In this document: piece after piece, positions 48,078 to 57,424 of the stretch
Position numbering within the stretch: the stretch's first letter is position 1
How the letters are laid out: each line of letters begins with the position of its first letter
NCBI RefSeq assembly: GCF_021698855.1
Contig: NZ_WWFA01000002.1
Coordinates: 1-64,000, forward strand
Origin: Lactobacillus sp. S2-2
Lineage (GTDB): Bacteria > Bacillota > Bacilli > Lactobacillales > Lactobacillaceae
Reading direction: 5' to 3'
Length of the DNA stretch: 64,000 nt
Position numbers and translations under genes: made by a program
Notes under the pieces: generated by a model
Seen by the model: the letters and a program-made list of their open reading frames with translations, nothing else
What the model was told of the DNA's origin: nothing
The model's database searches: none

Positions 48078-48634
48078 TGCGAGTTATATCGGGGAAATTT
48101 GGCGGCAGAAAATTAAAACCTGTTTCAGGTAAACAAACTAGACCAACAACTGATAAAGTACGTGGAGCTTTATTTAATATGATTGGGCCTTATTTTGAAT
48201 CTAAAAATCATTTTTTGGATTTATATGCTGGTTCTGGAGCAGTTGCAATTGAAGCTATTTCTAGAGGTATGGGAAAAGCTACATTAGTTGATAAAAGTTA
48301 TTTAGCGATTAAATCAATAAATGAAAATATTCAAATTGATCAAAATTATAATGAGCATTTTGAAATTTTAAAACTTGATTCTAAACAAGCTTTAAAAAAA
48401 TTTAGTCAAAATAATGAAAAGTTTGATTATGTATTTTTGGATCCACCTTATCAAAAGCAAAAAATGGTTGAAGAATTAAATAATCTATATTCATTAAAAT
48501 TATTAAATCAAAATGCTTATGTAATTTGTGAAACTGATAATCAAGTTAATTTAAAAGATGACATAGAACATTTTGAATTAGTTAAGCAAAAAGATTATGG
48601 ATTAACTATTGTTTCAATTTACCAATTAAAATAG
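48077..48634 (+). CDS. rsmD: 16S rRNA (guanine(966)-N2)-methyltransferase RsmD
   Basis: 185-residue SAM methyltransferase. MRVISGKFGGRKL start, RPTTDKVRGALFN, motif I DLYAGSGAVAIEAISRG and catalytic motif DPPY. The length and order (rsmD-coaD) are canonical. Confidence 0.95.
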   Translation: MRVISGKFGGRKLKPVSGKQTRPTTDKVRGALFNMIGPYFESKNHFLDLYAGSGAVAIEAISRGMGKATLVDKSYLAIKSINENIQIDQNYNEHFEILKLDSKQALKKFSQNNEKFDYVFLDPPYQKQKMVEELNNLYSLKLLNQNAYVICETDNQVNLKDDIEHFELVKQKDYGLTIVSIYQLK

Positions 48635-48644
48635 GAGTTTTTAT

Positions 48645-49118
48645 ATGACTAAAATAGTATATCCTGGTAGTTTTGATCCAATTACTAACGGACACTTAGA
48701 TATTATCAAAAGATTAAGTCGGCAATTTGATCAAGTTATTGTTGGAGTTGCAGTTAATTCGGATAAAAATCCTTTATTTACAATTGATAAAAGAGTTAAT
48801 TTGATTAATGAAGTTACTGATTCTTTAGATAATGTAAGTGTTGAATCGATTAATGGATTAACAGTAGATTTTGTTAAATCTAAAAATGCTAGTTTGATTG
48901 CTAGAGGAGTTCGAAATATTAATGATTTTAATGATGAAAAAGTATTAGCAAATACAAATAAATTTTTAGAAAATAATATTGAAACAATGTTGATTTTTTC
49001 AAGTCCAAAATTTGAAAATTTATCATCAACTTCGATTAAGCAATTAGTAAACTTTAAAGTTGATATTTCTAGTTTAGTTCCTAAGAAAGTTTTGAAGGAG
49101 TTAGATTATAATGAATAA
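48645..49118 (+). CDS. coaD: Phosphopantetheine adenylyltransferase
   Basis: 157-residue CoA synthesis enzyme making dephospho-CoA. YPGSFDPITNGHLDII nucleotidyltransferase start, RGVRNINDF, and SSTSIKQ near residue 126. AGGAG ribosome site. Its end overlaps the next gene by 8 bp. Confidence 0.97.
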   Translation: MTKIVYPGSFDPITNGHLDIIKRLSRQFDQVIVGVAVNSDKNPLFTIDKRVNLINEVTDSLDNVSVESINGLTVDFVKSKNASLIARGVRNINDFNDEKVLANTNKFLENNIETMLIFSSPKFENLSSTSIKQLVNFKVDISSLVPKKVLKELDYNE

Positions 49119-50139
49119 AAAAATGCTAAAACGAGTTTTATATTCACTAATTTTATTGTTTGCATTTTGGTTTTTGTTTTGGCCATTAAATTTAGTTGTT
49201 GAACAACCAGGTGATGCAACCAATATTCAACCGATGGTTAAAATAGACGGTAAAAAGGATTTAAAAAAGAATCAATTTATGGTTACATCAGTAAAAATTG
49301 GTCAATTAAGACCTTTTTCTTTTTTATTAGCTAAGTCTAATCAACATGCAACGATTGTTAATAAAAAAGATATTTTTGGTAATCAAAATAATTCAGAATA
49401 TAATAATGTTCAAAAAATATATATGAATAATTCGATAAATAATGCAATCATTAATGCTTATAAAAAAGCTAAACAGCCAGTTAAAATAAAAAATAATGGT
49501 GTATATGTTTTACAAGTTTATAATAATTCAAATTTTAATAATAAAATAAAACCAGGAGATTTAATAAAATCAATTAATGGTGTTAGTTTAGATGAAAGTA
49601 AAAGCTATATTAAATATGTAAAATCATTATCTAAACACGCAAAGATGAAAATCCAAATTAAAAGAGATGGACATCTAATAAGTGTTTCTGGTAAAAAAGC
49701 AAAAATAGCAAAAGACTTTTATGGAATTGGAATTGGAATGATTGACGATATTTCAATTAAAGAAAATCCCAAAATAAAAATCAATCCTGGAGATTTAGGT
49801 GGACCATCAGGAGGATTAATGTTTTCTCTACAGGTATTTTCACAATTAACTAATCAACAATATTCTTATAATAAAATTGCTGGAACAGGAATAATTGATG
49901 CTAAGGGAAATGTTGGTGAAATTGGTGGGATTGATAAAAAGATAATTGCTGCTAATAATAGCGGGGCCAAAATATTTTTTGCTCCATATGTTAAACCAAC
50001 TAAGTCAGTTTTAGCCTTAGAAGAAAATCATCAAACTAATTATCAAACAGCAGTTAAAACTGCAAAAAAATATGCACCAAATATGAAAGTGATTCCAGTC
50101 AAAAATTTTAATGAGGCAATTAATTATTTAAAAGAGTAA
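49111..50139 (+). CDS. PDZ and Lon-type protease, YlbL/SepM family
   Basis: 342-residue membrane-anchored protease: N-terminal membrane segment (about residues 9-28), PDZ domain (about 128-200, with GVYVLQVYNNSNFNNKIKPGD) and a Lon-type serine protease domain with Ser233 in GGPSGGL and a lysine near 277 in GGIDKK. In streptococci SepM trims the competence peptide; in Bacillus YlbL is linked to cell-cycle control. A role next to com genes is tempting but unproven. Confidence 0.9.
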   Translation: MNKKMLKRVLYSLILLFAFWFLFWPLNLVVEQPGDATNIQPMVKIDGKKDLKKNQFMVTSVKIGQLRPFSFLLAKSNQHATIVNKKDIFGNQNNSEYNNVQKIYMNNSINNAIINAYKKAKQPVKIKNNGVYVLQVYNNSNFNNKIKPGDLIKSINGVSLDESKSYIKYVKSLSKHAKMKIQIKRDGHLISVSGKKAKIAKDFYGIGIGMIDDISIKENPKIKINPGDLGGPSGGLMFSLQVFSQLTNQQYSYNKIAGTGIIDAKGNVGEIGGIDKKIIAANNSGAKIFFAPYVKPTKSVLALEENHQTNYQTAVKTAKKYAPNMKVIPVKNFNEAINYLKE

Positions 50140-50164
50140 TGCATTCGTGCTTTGCTCTTTTTTT
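50131..50164 (+). terminator. Terminator after the YlbL-type gene
   Basis: AAAGAG...TGCA, loop TTCG, TGC...GCTCTTT, then Ts. The stem has an internal mismatch, so strength is moderate. Confidence 0.65.
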
Positions 50165-50195
50165 CGTATTTTAATTTAAGAAGGTGAGGTGAAAA

Positions 50196-50879
50196 ATGGA
50201 CAGAATAAAAGAGATATATTATGAATATAAAAATCAAATTTTAATTGGAGCAATTATTTTATTGATGTTTTTAATTTTATTTTTACTATTTTTTATAAGT
50301 AATGATAAACAAGGTACTAATGATGAATATTTTTCTAGTAGTTTAAGTTCAAATTCAAGTGAGATTACTAATACTAAAGTGGAAACTAATGAAGTCAATG
50401 AATCTAAAGATGATAATAAAATTTATGTTGATATTAAAGGTGCAGTTAAATCACCAGGGATGTATGAAGTTACTTCTCAAATGAGATTATCTGATACTAT
50501 TGAATTAGCTGATGGATTTAATAAATCTGCTGATGTTAAACATGTTAATCTTTCTAAAAAATTAGTTGATCAAGAGGTTATCTATATTCCCATAAGAGGT
50601 GAAATTAAAGGATCACCTAATGATTTGAATGTAACTAGTAATGATACTGACAATCAGCAAGATAGTAGTAATAATAAATCTGACTCAACTAAAGTGAATC
50701 TTAATTCAGCAGAAAAAAGTTCATTAACAACTTTAAATGGAATTGGTGATAAAAAAGCCGATCAGATAATTGATTTTAGAAAGCAAAATGGTCCATTTAA
50801 TTCAGTCGATGATTTAAAAAAAGTACCAGGATTTGGTGATAAGACAGTTGATAATTTAAGAGAATTTGTTTCTGTTTAA
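50196..50879 (+). CDS. comEA: DNA uptake protein ComEA
   Basis: 227-residue membrane-anchored DNA receptor of the transformation machinery. One membrane segment (about residues 14-34), a Ser/Asn linker, an SLBB-type domain (about 74-140, IYVDIKGAVKSPGMYEV) and a C-terminal double helix-hairpin-helix (VNLNSAEKSSLTTLNGIGDKKA and KVPGFGDKTVDNL) that binds DNA. Complete. Preceded by AAGGTGAGGTG. Confidence 0.96.
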   Translation: MDRIKEIYYEYKNQILIGAIILLMFLILFLLFFISNDKQGTNDEYFSSSLSSNSSEITNTKVETNEVNESKDDNKIYVDIKGAVKSPGMYEVTSQMRLSDTIELADGFNKSADVKHVNLSKKLVDQEVIYIPIRGEIKGSPNDLNVTSNDTDNQQDSSNNKSDSTKVNLNSAEKSSLTTLNGIGDKKADQIIDFRKQNGPFNSVDDLKKVPGFGDKTVDNLREFVSV

Positions 50880-50893
50880 TTATCTAGTATAAT
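50866..50893 (+). promoter_or_regulatory. Possible promoter of comEB
   Basis: TTGTTT, 16-base spacer, TATAAT, partly inside the end of comEA and 39 bases before comEB. comEB may be transcribed apart from competence control. Confidence 0.5.
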
Positions 50894-50931
50894 TACTCTA
50901 AAGATTTAAACGATAAAAGGGAGTATTTATA

Positions 50932-51411
50932 ATGAATAAAGAAAGAATTGAGTGGGATCAATATTTTATGCTTCAAGCAATATTGTTATCAACTAGAAGT
51001 ACATGTAATCGCCTCTCAGTTGGATCAGTTTTAGTTAGAGATAAGAGAATTATTGCAGGTGGTTATAATGGATCCGTTTCAAAGGATGATCATTGTATTG
51101 ATAAGGGATGTTATTTAGTAGACGGCCACTGTGTCAGAACCATTCATGCAGAAATGAATGCAATTTTACAATGTGCGAAGTTTGGAGAAATAACTAATGA
51201 TGCAGAAATTTATGTGACAGATTTTCCTTGTTTACAATGTACTAAAATGCTTGTTCAAGCAGGAGTTAAAAAAATTAATTATTTAAGAAATTATAATAAT
51301 GATGATTACGCTTTAAAACTACTAGAAAAAATGAATATTAAAATTAATCAAATTAAAATTGATGATGAAACGATTAAAAAAATACCTTTTGATAATTTTC
51401 TGTCTAATTAA
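50932..51411 (+). CDS. comEB: dCMP deaminase family protein ComEB
   Basis: 159-residue zinc deaminase, predicted to turn dCMP into dUMP for dTTP synthesis. The HAE motif (72-74) and PCxxC (about 99-102, in DFPCLQCTKML) supply the zinc ligands. It lies between comEA and comEC as in Bacillus, where it is dispensable for transformation. GGGAG ribosome site. Confidence 0.94.
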   Translation: MNKERIEWDQYFMLQAILLSTRSTCNRLSVGSVLVRDKRIIAGGYNGSVSKDDHCIDKGCYLVDGHCVRTIHAEMNAILQCAKFGEITNDAEIYVTDFPCLQCTKMLVQAGVKKINYLRNYNNDDYALKLLEKMNIKINQIKIDDETIKKIPFDNFLSN

Positions 51412-51458
51412 AAATCGAAAAAAACTTTTTTATATTTAATGCTATTTTATGGTGCTTT

Positions 51459-53642
51459 TTGAGTATTATATTTTTTCATAATATTGTATTAGGTACTATT
51501 CTATTATTTATTTGGTTAATAAGAATTTATTTCTTAAGAATAAAAAAATTTACTATAAAAAGTATTATTTTTTTACTAATTCCTTTAGTTATTTTTGGGA
51601 TTAAAATAAACATGTTAAATAAAATACCTAAGTTTAAGGATATGAATCAAGAAATAACCTTAAAAATTAATCCTGATAATTTAAAGATTAAAAATGATAG
51701 TTATTATGGAATTGCATATGTAAGTGAATTTAATCAAAAAATTATTTTTCATGGATATTTTAAGAATGATAGTGAAAAAGAATTTATTAATAATATTAAT
51801 AAGACAACTTTTTTTAATATTTATGGTGATTTAAATGAAATAAATGAAGCAACTAATTTTGGTGTTTTTGATTCAAAAATGTACTATCGTCAAAAAAATA
51901 TTATTAATGAAGTTAAAATCAATGATATAAAATTTAATTCTAAAATTATAAAAGCTAATTTTTTTGATAAAATTCATGATTTACGATATAAGTTAATTGA
52001 ACGTAATCGTAAATTGCCTAAATCTTTAAGAATATATATTAATAGTTTGATATATGGAGAAATGGATGAAGAATTTAACGATGAGATGAATGGAGTTAAA
52101 CAATTGGGATTAATTCATTTGTTTAGCATCTCAGGATTTCATATTTATTATTTAATTAGTCTAATTACTTTTGTTTTTACAATTTTTAGAATTAGAATTG
52201 AAAGAATTAATTTATTTATTTTCTTGTTTTTACCGGTTTATTTTATAATTGCTGGTTCAGCTCCTAGTTTAGTAAGATCTATTTTACTTAGTGAAACAAG
52301 AATTATAATTGATAAGTTATCAATTAGTTTAAATTCATTAGATTTATGGTCAATTTCGTTAATGATCAATTTATTAATAAATCCAATGATAATTTTTCAA
52401 TTAGGTGGACAATTATCCTATATACTTTCGTTTGCTTTAATTTATACAAAAAAGTCTAAATTTATTCAACAAACTATTTTAATGAATTTAGTTGGTTTGC
52501 CAATTATAATATTTCATATTTATGAATGGCATTTTTTATCATTAGCAATTAATTTAATTGTTTTACCAGTATTTTCGATTATTATTTTACCGATTGTTAT
52601 ATTTGGATATCTAGGTTCCTTTTTTGTTTCATTTCCAATATATATATCTGATTTTTTATTAGGTATATTTGATAACACTTTAGACTTTATTAGTAACTTA
52701 CCTGGAAATATTGTTTTTGGAAAACCAAGTTTTTATGTGGTTATACTACTTTTAATAATTACATTATTCTGTTTACAAAAACTTTCAAAATTTAAAGTTA
52801 CTTTATTACTTTTGCTTTATTTTACAACCTTTATTTGGATTCATTATCCGATTAAAGGAGAGGTAACGTTTATAGATGTTGGACAAGGAGATTCAATTTT
52901 TATTCGTGAGCCATTTAATAAATCTGTTTCTTTAATTGATACTGGTGGTAAATTAAACTTCAATAAGAGAAAAGAAAGTAAAGAAAAATTTCAAGCAGAT
53001 CGAATTGGCATCAGGTATTTAAAAAGTATTGGAATTAATAAAATAGATAATATTTATCTTACGCATCAAGACACAGATCATGTTGGAGATATATCTGCTT
53101 ATTTAAAAAGTATGATCGTTGATAAAATAATTATTCCAAGTGGGATGCAGCAAAATTCAAATTTTATGAAGAAAATTGTTTTATTTAAAAATAAGTTCAA
53201 ATTAATTCCAGTTAAATCTGGACAAAATATAGTAAATAGTCCATTAAAAGTTTTACATCCTTTTGACCCCGGACTTGGAACTAATGAAGATTCCATGGTT
53301 TTATATGGTGATTTTGGCAATCATTCTTTTCTATTTATGGGAGATTTAGATCGTAGAGGGGAACTTGATGTTTTAAATCATTATCCTAAATTGAAATCAG
53401 AAATTTTAAAATTAGGTCATCATGGAAGCAAAACATCAAGTGATCCTTCTTTTATAAAACAAATTCAACCTAAATTGGCAATTATATCTGCTGGTAGAAA
53501 TAATCGATATAATCATCCTAGCGAGGAAACAATTGAAATATTGAATCAACAGAATATAAATTTTATAAGTACTCAAACTAAAGGAATGATTAAATTTGTT
53601 TATTATTTGAATAAAAATAAATTGGTTACAAAAATAAATTAA
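51459..53642 (+). CDS. comEC: DNA internalisation protein ComEC/Rec2
   Basis: 727-residue membrane channel for single-stranded DNA uptake. About ten membrane segments surround the Competence domain (LFSISGFHIYYLISLITF and APSLVRSILLSE), and a C-terminal MBL domain (from about residue 470: DVGQGDSIFIRE, THQDTDHVGD, LGHHGSKTSS) matches the family layout. All parts look intact. The TTG start at 51459 has only a weak ribosome site, so the N-terminus is uncertain. Confidence 0.94.
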   Translation: MSIIFFHNIVLGTILLFIWLIRIYFLRIKKFTIKSIIFLLIPLVIFGIKINMLNKIPKFKDMNQEITLKINPDNLKIKNDSYYGIAYVSEFNQKIIFHGYFKNDSEKEFINNINKTTFFNIYGDLNEINEATNFGVFDSKMYYRQKNIINEVKINDIKFNSKIIKANFFDKIHDLRYKLIERNRKLPKSLRIYINSLIYGEMDEEFNDEMNGVKQLGLIHLFSISGFHIYYLISLITFVFTIFRIRIERINLFIFLFLPVYFIIAGSAPSLVRSILLSETRIIIDKLSISLNSLDLWSISLMINLLINPMIIFQLGGQLSYILSFALIYTKKSKFIQQTILMNLVGLPIIIFHIYEWHFLSLAINLIVLPVFSIIILPIVIFGYLGSFFVSFPIYISDFLLGIFDNTLDFISNLPGNIVFGKPSFYVVILLLIITLFCLQKLSKFKVTLLLLLYFTTFIWIHYPIKGEVTFIDVGQGDSIFIREPFNKSVSLIDTGGKLNFNKRKESKEKFQADRIGIRYLKSIGINKIDNIYLTHQDTDHVGDISAYLKSMIVDKIIIPSGMQQNSNFMKKIVLFKNKFKLIPVKSGQNIVNSPLKVLHPFDPGLGTNEDSMVLYGDFGNHSFLFMGDLDRRGELDVLNHYPKLKSEILKLGHHGSKTSSDPSFIKQIQPKLAIISAGRNNRYNHPSEETIEILNQQNINFISTQTKGMIKFVYYLNKNKLVTKIN

Positions 53643-53703
53643 TTCAATTTTAAAAATAAAAAAATGATAATATGTAGTTATGACTCATAAAGGATGTGAA
53701 ATA

Positions 53704-54732
53704 TTGAATCCAGAAAAATTTATTAAACAAATAGATGAAATTAATGATCAAATTTATTTAATAATTGGAAAAAATGAATATTGGTCTCAAAAATTTAGAA
53801 AGCAATTTGAAAAAATAATTCCTGATGAAGAAAAAACAATGAATTTAGGTTTTTTTGATTTACAAGAAAATGGTTTAGATGAAGTTATTAATGATGCTAA
53901 TTCAATTCCTTTTTTTGGTGAAAAACGACTAGTTATAATCAATAACCCCGGTTTTCTAACCAGTGATAAAAAAAGTGATGAAAATGAACAAAATATTTCC
54001 GATTTTATTAATTATATTGATAATCCTTCTTTAGAAACTGTATTGTTGATTTTTGCACCATATGAAAAATTAGATGCAAGAAAAAAAGTGGTAAAAAAAT
54101 TAAAAAAGAAAGCTAATATTTTTGATTTTAATCAAATGAATGAATCAGATATAAAAAAATATGTATTAAATTATATTCATCAAAATAATTTTAAAATAAA
54201 TTCTGATGATTTTGATTTTTTGTTTAATCGTTTAGCTGGCGATTTATCAAGTCTAATGAATGAATTAAATAAATTATTTATTTATGCAAATGAAAAAATA
54301 ATTACTAAAAATGCAATTGAAGAGTTAGTTCCTAAATCATTAGAACAAAATGTTTTTAATTTAGTTAACTATGTTTTATCTGATAATACTTTTAAAGCAA
54401 TTCAATTGTATAAAGAACTATTATTACAAAAGTATGAACCTTTACAGTTAAATGCTATTCTAGTTAGCCAATTTAGATTATTATTGCAAGTTATGATTTT
54501 ATCTAATAATGGGTATAGCCAAGGTAGTTTGGCTAGTGTTTTAAAAGCACATCCTTATCGAATTAAATTAGCAATGCAAACTATCAAAAATTTAAATATT
54601 GATTATTTAAGATCAGGTTATTTAGGATTAGTTGAAATTGAAGATCAATTAAAAACTGGAAATCGTAATCCTGAGTTATTATTTGAAATGTATGTAATTA
54701 AATTATCTGACAAAAAAAAGAAACCAGTTTAA
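53704..54732 (+). CDS. holA: DNA polymerase III delta subunit HolA
   Basis: 342-residue clamp-loader delta subunit (YqeN type). LIIGKNEYW near the N-terminus, FFGEKRLVIINNPGF, then a helical collar domain (about residues 220-335, ALLLQKYEPLQLNAILVSQFRLLLQVM region). The TTG at 53704 is preferred over the ATG at 53680: AAAGGATG sits about 9 bases before it, and homologues begin near here. Confidence 0.92.
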   Translation: MNPEKFIKQIDEINDQIYLIIGKNEYWSQKFRKQFEKIIPDEEKTMNLGFFDLQENGLDEVINDANSIPFFGEKRLVIINNPGFLTSDKKSDENEQNISDFINYIDNPSLETVLLIFAPYEKLDARKKVVKKLKKKANIFDFNQMNESDIKKYVLNYIHQNNFKINSDDFDFLFNRLAGDLSSLMNELNKLFIYANEKIITKNAIEELVPKSLEQNVFNLVNYVLSDNTFKAIQLYKELLLQKYEPLQLNAILVSQFRLLLQVMILSNNGYSQGSLASVLKAHPYRIKLAMQTIKNLNIDYLRSGYLGLVEIEDQLKTGNRNPELLFEMYVIKLSDKKKKPV

Positions 54733-54747
54733 CTGGTTTCTTTTTAT
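54713..54747. terminator. Bidirectional terminator holA / rpsT
   Basis: AAAAAAAGAAACCAGTT pairs with AACTGGTTTCTTTTTAT; the holA stop is in the loop. Confidence 0.92.
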
Positions 54748-55010
54748 TTGTTCAATTCAGCATATTTTTTAGCTAATTGAGATTTTCTACGGCTAGCAGT
54801 GTTTTTCTTGATTAAGCCTTTTGATTTGGCATGATCAACAGCGGAAACTGCATTACGATAGATGTTTTGTAATTCTTCAGAACTTTCAGCTGATTCTAAT
54901 TTATGAAATCTTTTAACAGCAGTTCTCATTTGGTTTTTTTGAGAAATATTTCTTTGATGAGCTTTCTCATTAGTTCTCATACGTTCAATAGCAGATTTAA
55001 TAATAGGCAT
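54744..55010 (-). CDS. rpsT: 30S ribosomal protein S20
   Basis: 88-residue S20, starting MPIIKSAIERMRTNEKAHQRN and ending in a basic helix (KGLIKKNTASRRKSQLAK). I chose the ATG at 55010, since GGAGGTG lies 7 bases upstream on the minus strand and S20 begins at this methionine. Minus strand between holA and rpsO, as usual in lactobacilli. Confidence 0.97.
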   Translation of the reverse strand: MPIIKSAIERMRTNEKAHQRNISQKNQMRTAVKRFHKLESAESSEELQNIYRNAVSAVDHAKSKGLIKKNTASRRKSQLAKKYAELNK

Positions 55011-55073
55011 AAAATTCACCTCCAGTTCTAAAATCTTTATTTAAAAATAAATCACACTTTTATGACATCATTA

Positions 55074-55102
55074 ATTATACAAAATAGATAAAATAAATGC
55101 AA
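55074..55102 (-). promoter_or_regulatory. Promoter of rpsT
   Basis: Read on the minus strand: TTGCAT, exactly 17 bases, TATAAT, about 65 bases before rpsT. Confidence 0.65.
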
Positions 55103-55141
55103 TACTACGTATAAAAAGTCATGTATTATAAAAGAGTAAGG

Positions 55142-55170
55142 TTGATTTAATTTAAAAAATAATGTATATT
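55142..55170 (+). promoter_or_regulatory. Promoter of rpsO
   Basis: TTGATT, exactly 17 bases, TATATT. It gives an 85-base leader before the rpsO start. Confidence 0.6.
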
Positions 55171-55176
55171 ATTCAT

Positions 55177-55262
55177 GTTGTTAACTTAATCTTAGTTGGA
55201 CGATACTCACTAACGTTTTACTCAGATTAAGGGATTATATATAATTGAAAGGTGAGAATATA
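55177..55262 (+). promoter_or_regulatory. Structured leader of rpsO, candidate S15 binding site
   Basis: CTTAATCT (55185-55192) pairs with AGATTAAG (55224-55231). Inside it TTAGT (55192-55196) and ACTAA (55209-55213) offer a competing pairing. S15 is known to repress its own mRNA through leader structures in several phyla; that this leader does so is inference. Confidence 0.45.
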
Positions 55263-55532
55263 ATGGCTTTAACTAAAGAACGTAAAAATGAAATAATCAA
55301 AGAATTTGCACAACATGATGGAGATACTGGTTCAACAGAAGTACAAATTGCTGTATTAACTGCTGATATTACTGAAATTAATGAACACATGAAAGAACAT
55401 AAAAAAGATTATCACTCACAACGTGGTTTAATGAAAAAAATTGGTCACAGAAGAAACTTATTAAGTTACTTGCGTAAAAACAATGTACAAAGTTACCGTG
55501 AATTAATTCAAAAATTAGGTCTACGTCGTTAA
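55263..55532 (+). CDS. rpsO: 30S ribosomal protein S15
   Basis: 89-residue S15: [33 protein letters not shown] start, HxxDxHS-type [11 protein letters not shown] and the C-terminal [13 protein letters not shown] chose the ATG at 55263 after AAAGGTGAG rather than the upstream ATG at 55245, which overlaps that site. Confidence 0.98.
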   Translation: MALTKERKNEIIKEFAQHDGDTGSTEVQIAVLTADITEINEHMKEHKKDYHSQRGLMKKIGHRRNLLSYLRKNNVQSYRELIQKLGLRR

Positions 55533-55533
55533 T

Positions 55534-55576
55534 AAAAATAAAAGCGAAACCAATTATGGTTTCGCTTTTATTTTTA
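55534..55576. terminator. Terminator after rpsO
   Basis: AAAAATAAAAGCGAAACCA pairs with TGGTTTCGCTTTTATTTTT. Confidence 0.93.
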
Positions 55577-55670
55577 TTAAATATTATAAAATATTATTGT
55601 AATTGTGTTACACTATACATAGCTTATTGTCCGAGTTTAAGTTAAAAAAGATTTATAATTGAGGTGTATT

Positions 55671-57371
55671 ATGGATAAAAATATAAAAATTATTCCGCTT
55701 GGTGGAGTAAGAGAAAATGGGAAAAATTTATTTGCTATAGAAGTCAACGACGAAAAAATATTTATTTTTGATAGTGGATTAAAATACCCCCAAAATGAAA
55801 TGTTAGGAATTGATTATGTAATTCCTGATTTCACTTATTTGATGGAAAACAAAGATAAAGTTGTCGGAGTTTTCTTAACTCATGGTCACTCAGACGCGAT
55901 TGGTTCTTTACCATATTTATTAAATAAAATAGATGTACCTGTATTTGGTTCTGAATTAACAATTGAATTAGCTAAATTTAATACTAAAAAGAATGAACAA
56001 ACAAAATCATTTGATGATTTTCATATTATTGATAGTAATAGTGAAATTGTGTTTGATGATGATAAAGTTAGTTTCTTTAGTACTACACATTCAATTCCTG
56101 ATTCAATGGGAATTGTTTTATCAACAGAGTTCGGTGAAATTGTATATACAGGTGATTTTAAATTTGATCAAACTGCAAAAGGTGATTATAAAACTGATTA
56201 TGGATTATTAACTGATTTAGGTCGAAAAAATGTTCTTGCATTGTTAAGTGATTCTAGAAACTCTGAGAGTATTTCTGGTAATAGTAATGAACAAGAAGTA
56301 ACTAAATATTTATCTGAATTATTTAATTATGAAAAGGGAAGAATAATTACTGCTTGTGTTGCAAATAATATTCTTCGTATTCAAGAAATAATTGATGCAG
56401 CAGAGATAGCTGGAAGAAAAATATACTTAAATAATAAAAACTTAAAAGATATTATAAATATTGCTTTAAAGAACCAAAAATTAACTGTTTCTTCAGAAAA
56501 TATTTTTATTAATGATTTAAGAGAATTAGAAAAGTTAGAAAAAAGTGAAGTAGTAGTATTACAAACTGGTGAAACTGGAGAACCAATTGTTTCATTACAA
56601 AAGATGGCAGCACATAAAAATAAAGATATTAATATTGAAGAGGGCGATACTGTCCTTATTGCAACTACTCCATCTTATGCAATGGAAACAAAGTTAGCTA
56701 AGACAAGAGATATGATTTATCGTGCAGGTGCCGAAGTTATTACACTATCAAGCGAAATAAATGTTTCAGGTGATGCTAGTAAAACCGATTTACAATTATT
56801 GATAAATCTTTTAAATCCTAAATACTTAATTCCAGTTCAAGGTGAATATCGTTTGCTTCAATCACATAAAGAATTAGCAATGGAAGTGGGAATTCCTAAA
56901 GAAAATATTATAATTCCTACTAAAGGTGACATCATTGAGTATAATGGTAAAGACATGTATTTATCAGGATCAGTTCCAGCTGTAGATACTATGATTGATG
57001 GAATCGGAATTGGTGATATTGGAAATATTGTTTTAAGAGATAGAAAAGTTTTATCTGAAGATGGAGTATTTGTTTCTGTTGTAACAATTGATCGTAAGAA
57101 AAAGAAAATTGTTTCTTCTCCAAAAATCACTTCTAGAGGTTTTATTTTTGTTAAGTCTAATAAAAACTTAATGAATGAAAGCTCAAAAATTGTTGAACAA
57201 GCAGTTAAAGATAATTTAGAAAATAAGGAATTTGACTGGGGGCATTTAAAACAAGATGTACGTGATAAACTTATGTCATTTTTATTTGATAAGACTAAAA
57301 GACGACCAGTTATTTTACCAGTTATTATGGAAGTAAACCAACATCATCGAAGAAGTAGAAATAATAAGTAA
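55671..57371 (+). CDS. rnjB: Ribonuclease J2
   Basis: 566-residue paralogue of RNase J1 (rnjA at 40028). The metal motif reads HGHSDA (residues 71-76) in place of HGHEDH, so the last histidine is lost. This degeneration is typical of RNase J2, which has weak activity and acts in a complex with J1. SDSRNSES and the beta-CASP part are likewise altered (VSGDASK where J1 has TSGHGG). The ATG at 55671 follows GAGGTG. Own unit after the rpsO terminator. Confidence 0.95.
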   Translation: MDKNIKIIPLGGVRENGKNLFAIEVNDEKIFIFDSGLKYPQNEMLGIDYVIPDFTYLMENKDKVVGVFLTHGHSDAIGSLPYLLNKIDVPVFGSELTIELAKFNTKKNEQTKSFDDFHIIDSNSEIVFDDDKVSFFSTTHSIPDSMGIVLSTEFGEIVYTGDFKFDQTAKGDYKTDYGLLTDLGRKNVLALLSDSRNSESISGNSNEQEVTKYLSELFNYEKGRIITACVANNILRIQEIIDAAEIAGRKIYLNNKNLKDIINIALKNQKLTVSSENIFINDLRELEKLEKSEVVVLQTGETGEPIVSLQKMAAHKNKDINIEEGDTVLIATTPSYAMETKLAKTRDMIYRAGAEVITLSSEINVSGDASKTDLQLLINLLNPKYLIPVQGEYRLLQSHKELAMEVGIPKENIIIPTKGDIIEYNGKDMYLSGSVPAVDTMIDGIGIGDIGNIVLRDRKVLSEDGVFVSVVTIDRKKKKIVSSPKITSRGFIFVKSNKNLMNESSKIVEQAVKDNLENKEFDWGHLKQDVRDKLMSFLFDKTKRRPVILPVIMEVNQHHRRSRNNK

Positions 57372-57401
57372 AAAAGATTGAGTTATTGCTCAGTCTTTTT
57401 T
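57370..57401 (+). terminator. Terminator after rnjB
   Basis: AAAAAAGATTGAG pairs with CTCAGTCTTTTTT (one T-G pair) around TTATTG. Confidence 0.85.
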
Positions 57402-57424
57402 ACTTATTATTAAATGAGGAAATT

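Noticed and set aside
55671-57371. rnjB as a decaying pseudogene because of its HGHSDA motif
   Set aside because: The frame is complete, and a degenerate metal site is a known property of RNase J2 paralogues.
57386-57424. Longer N-terminus for the TPR-like gene
   Set aside because: This start lies within the rnjB terminator and has no ribosome site, whereas the ATG at 57425 follows TGAGGA and starts the TPR unit.
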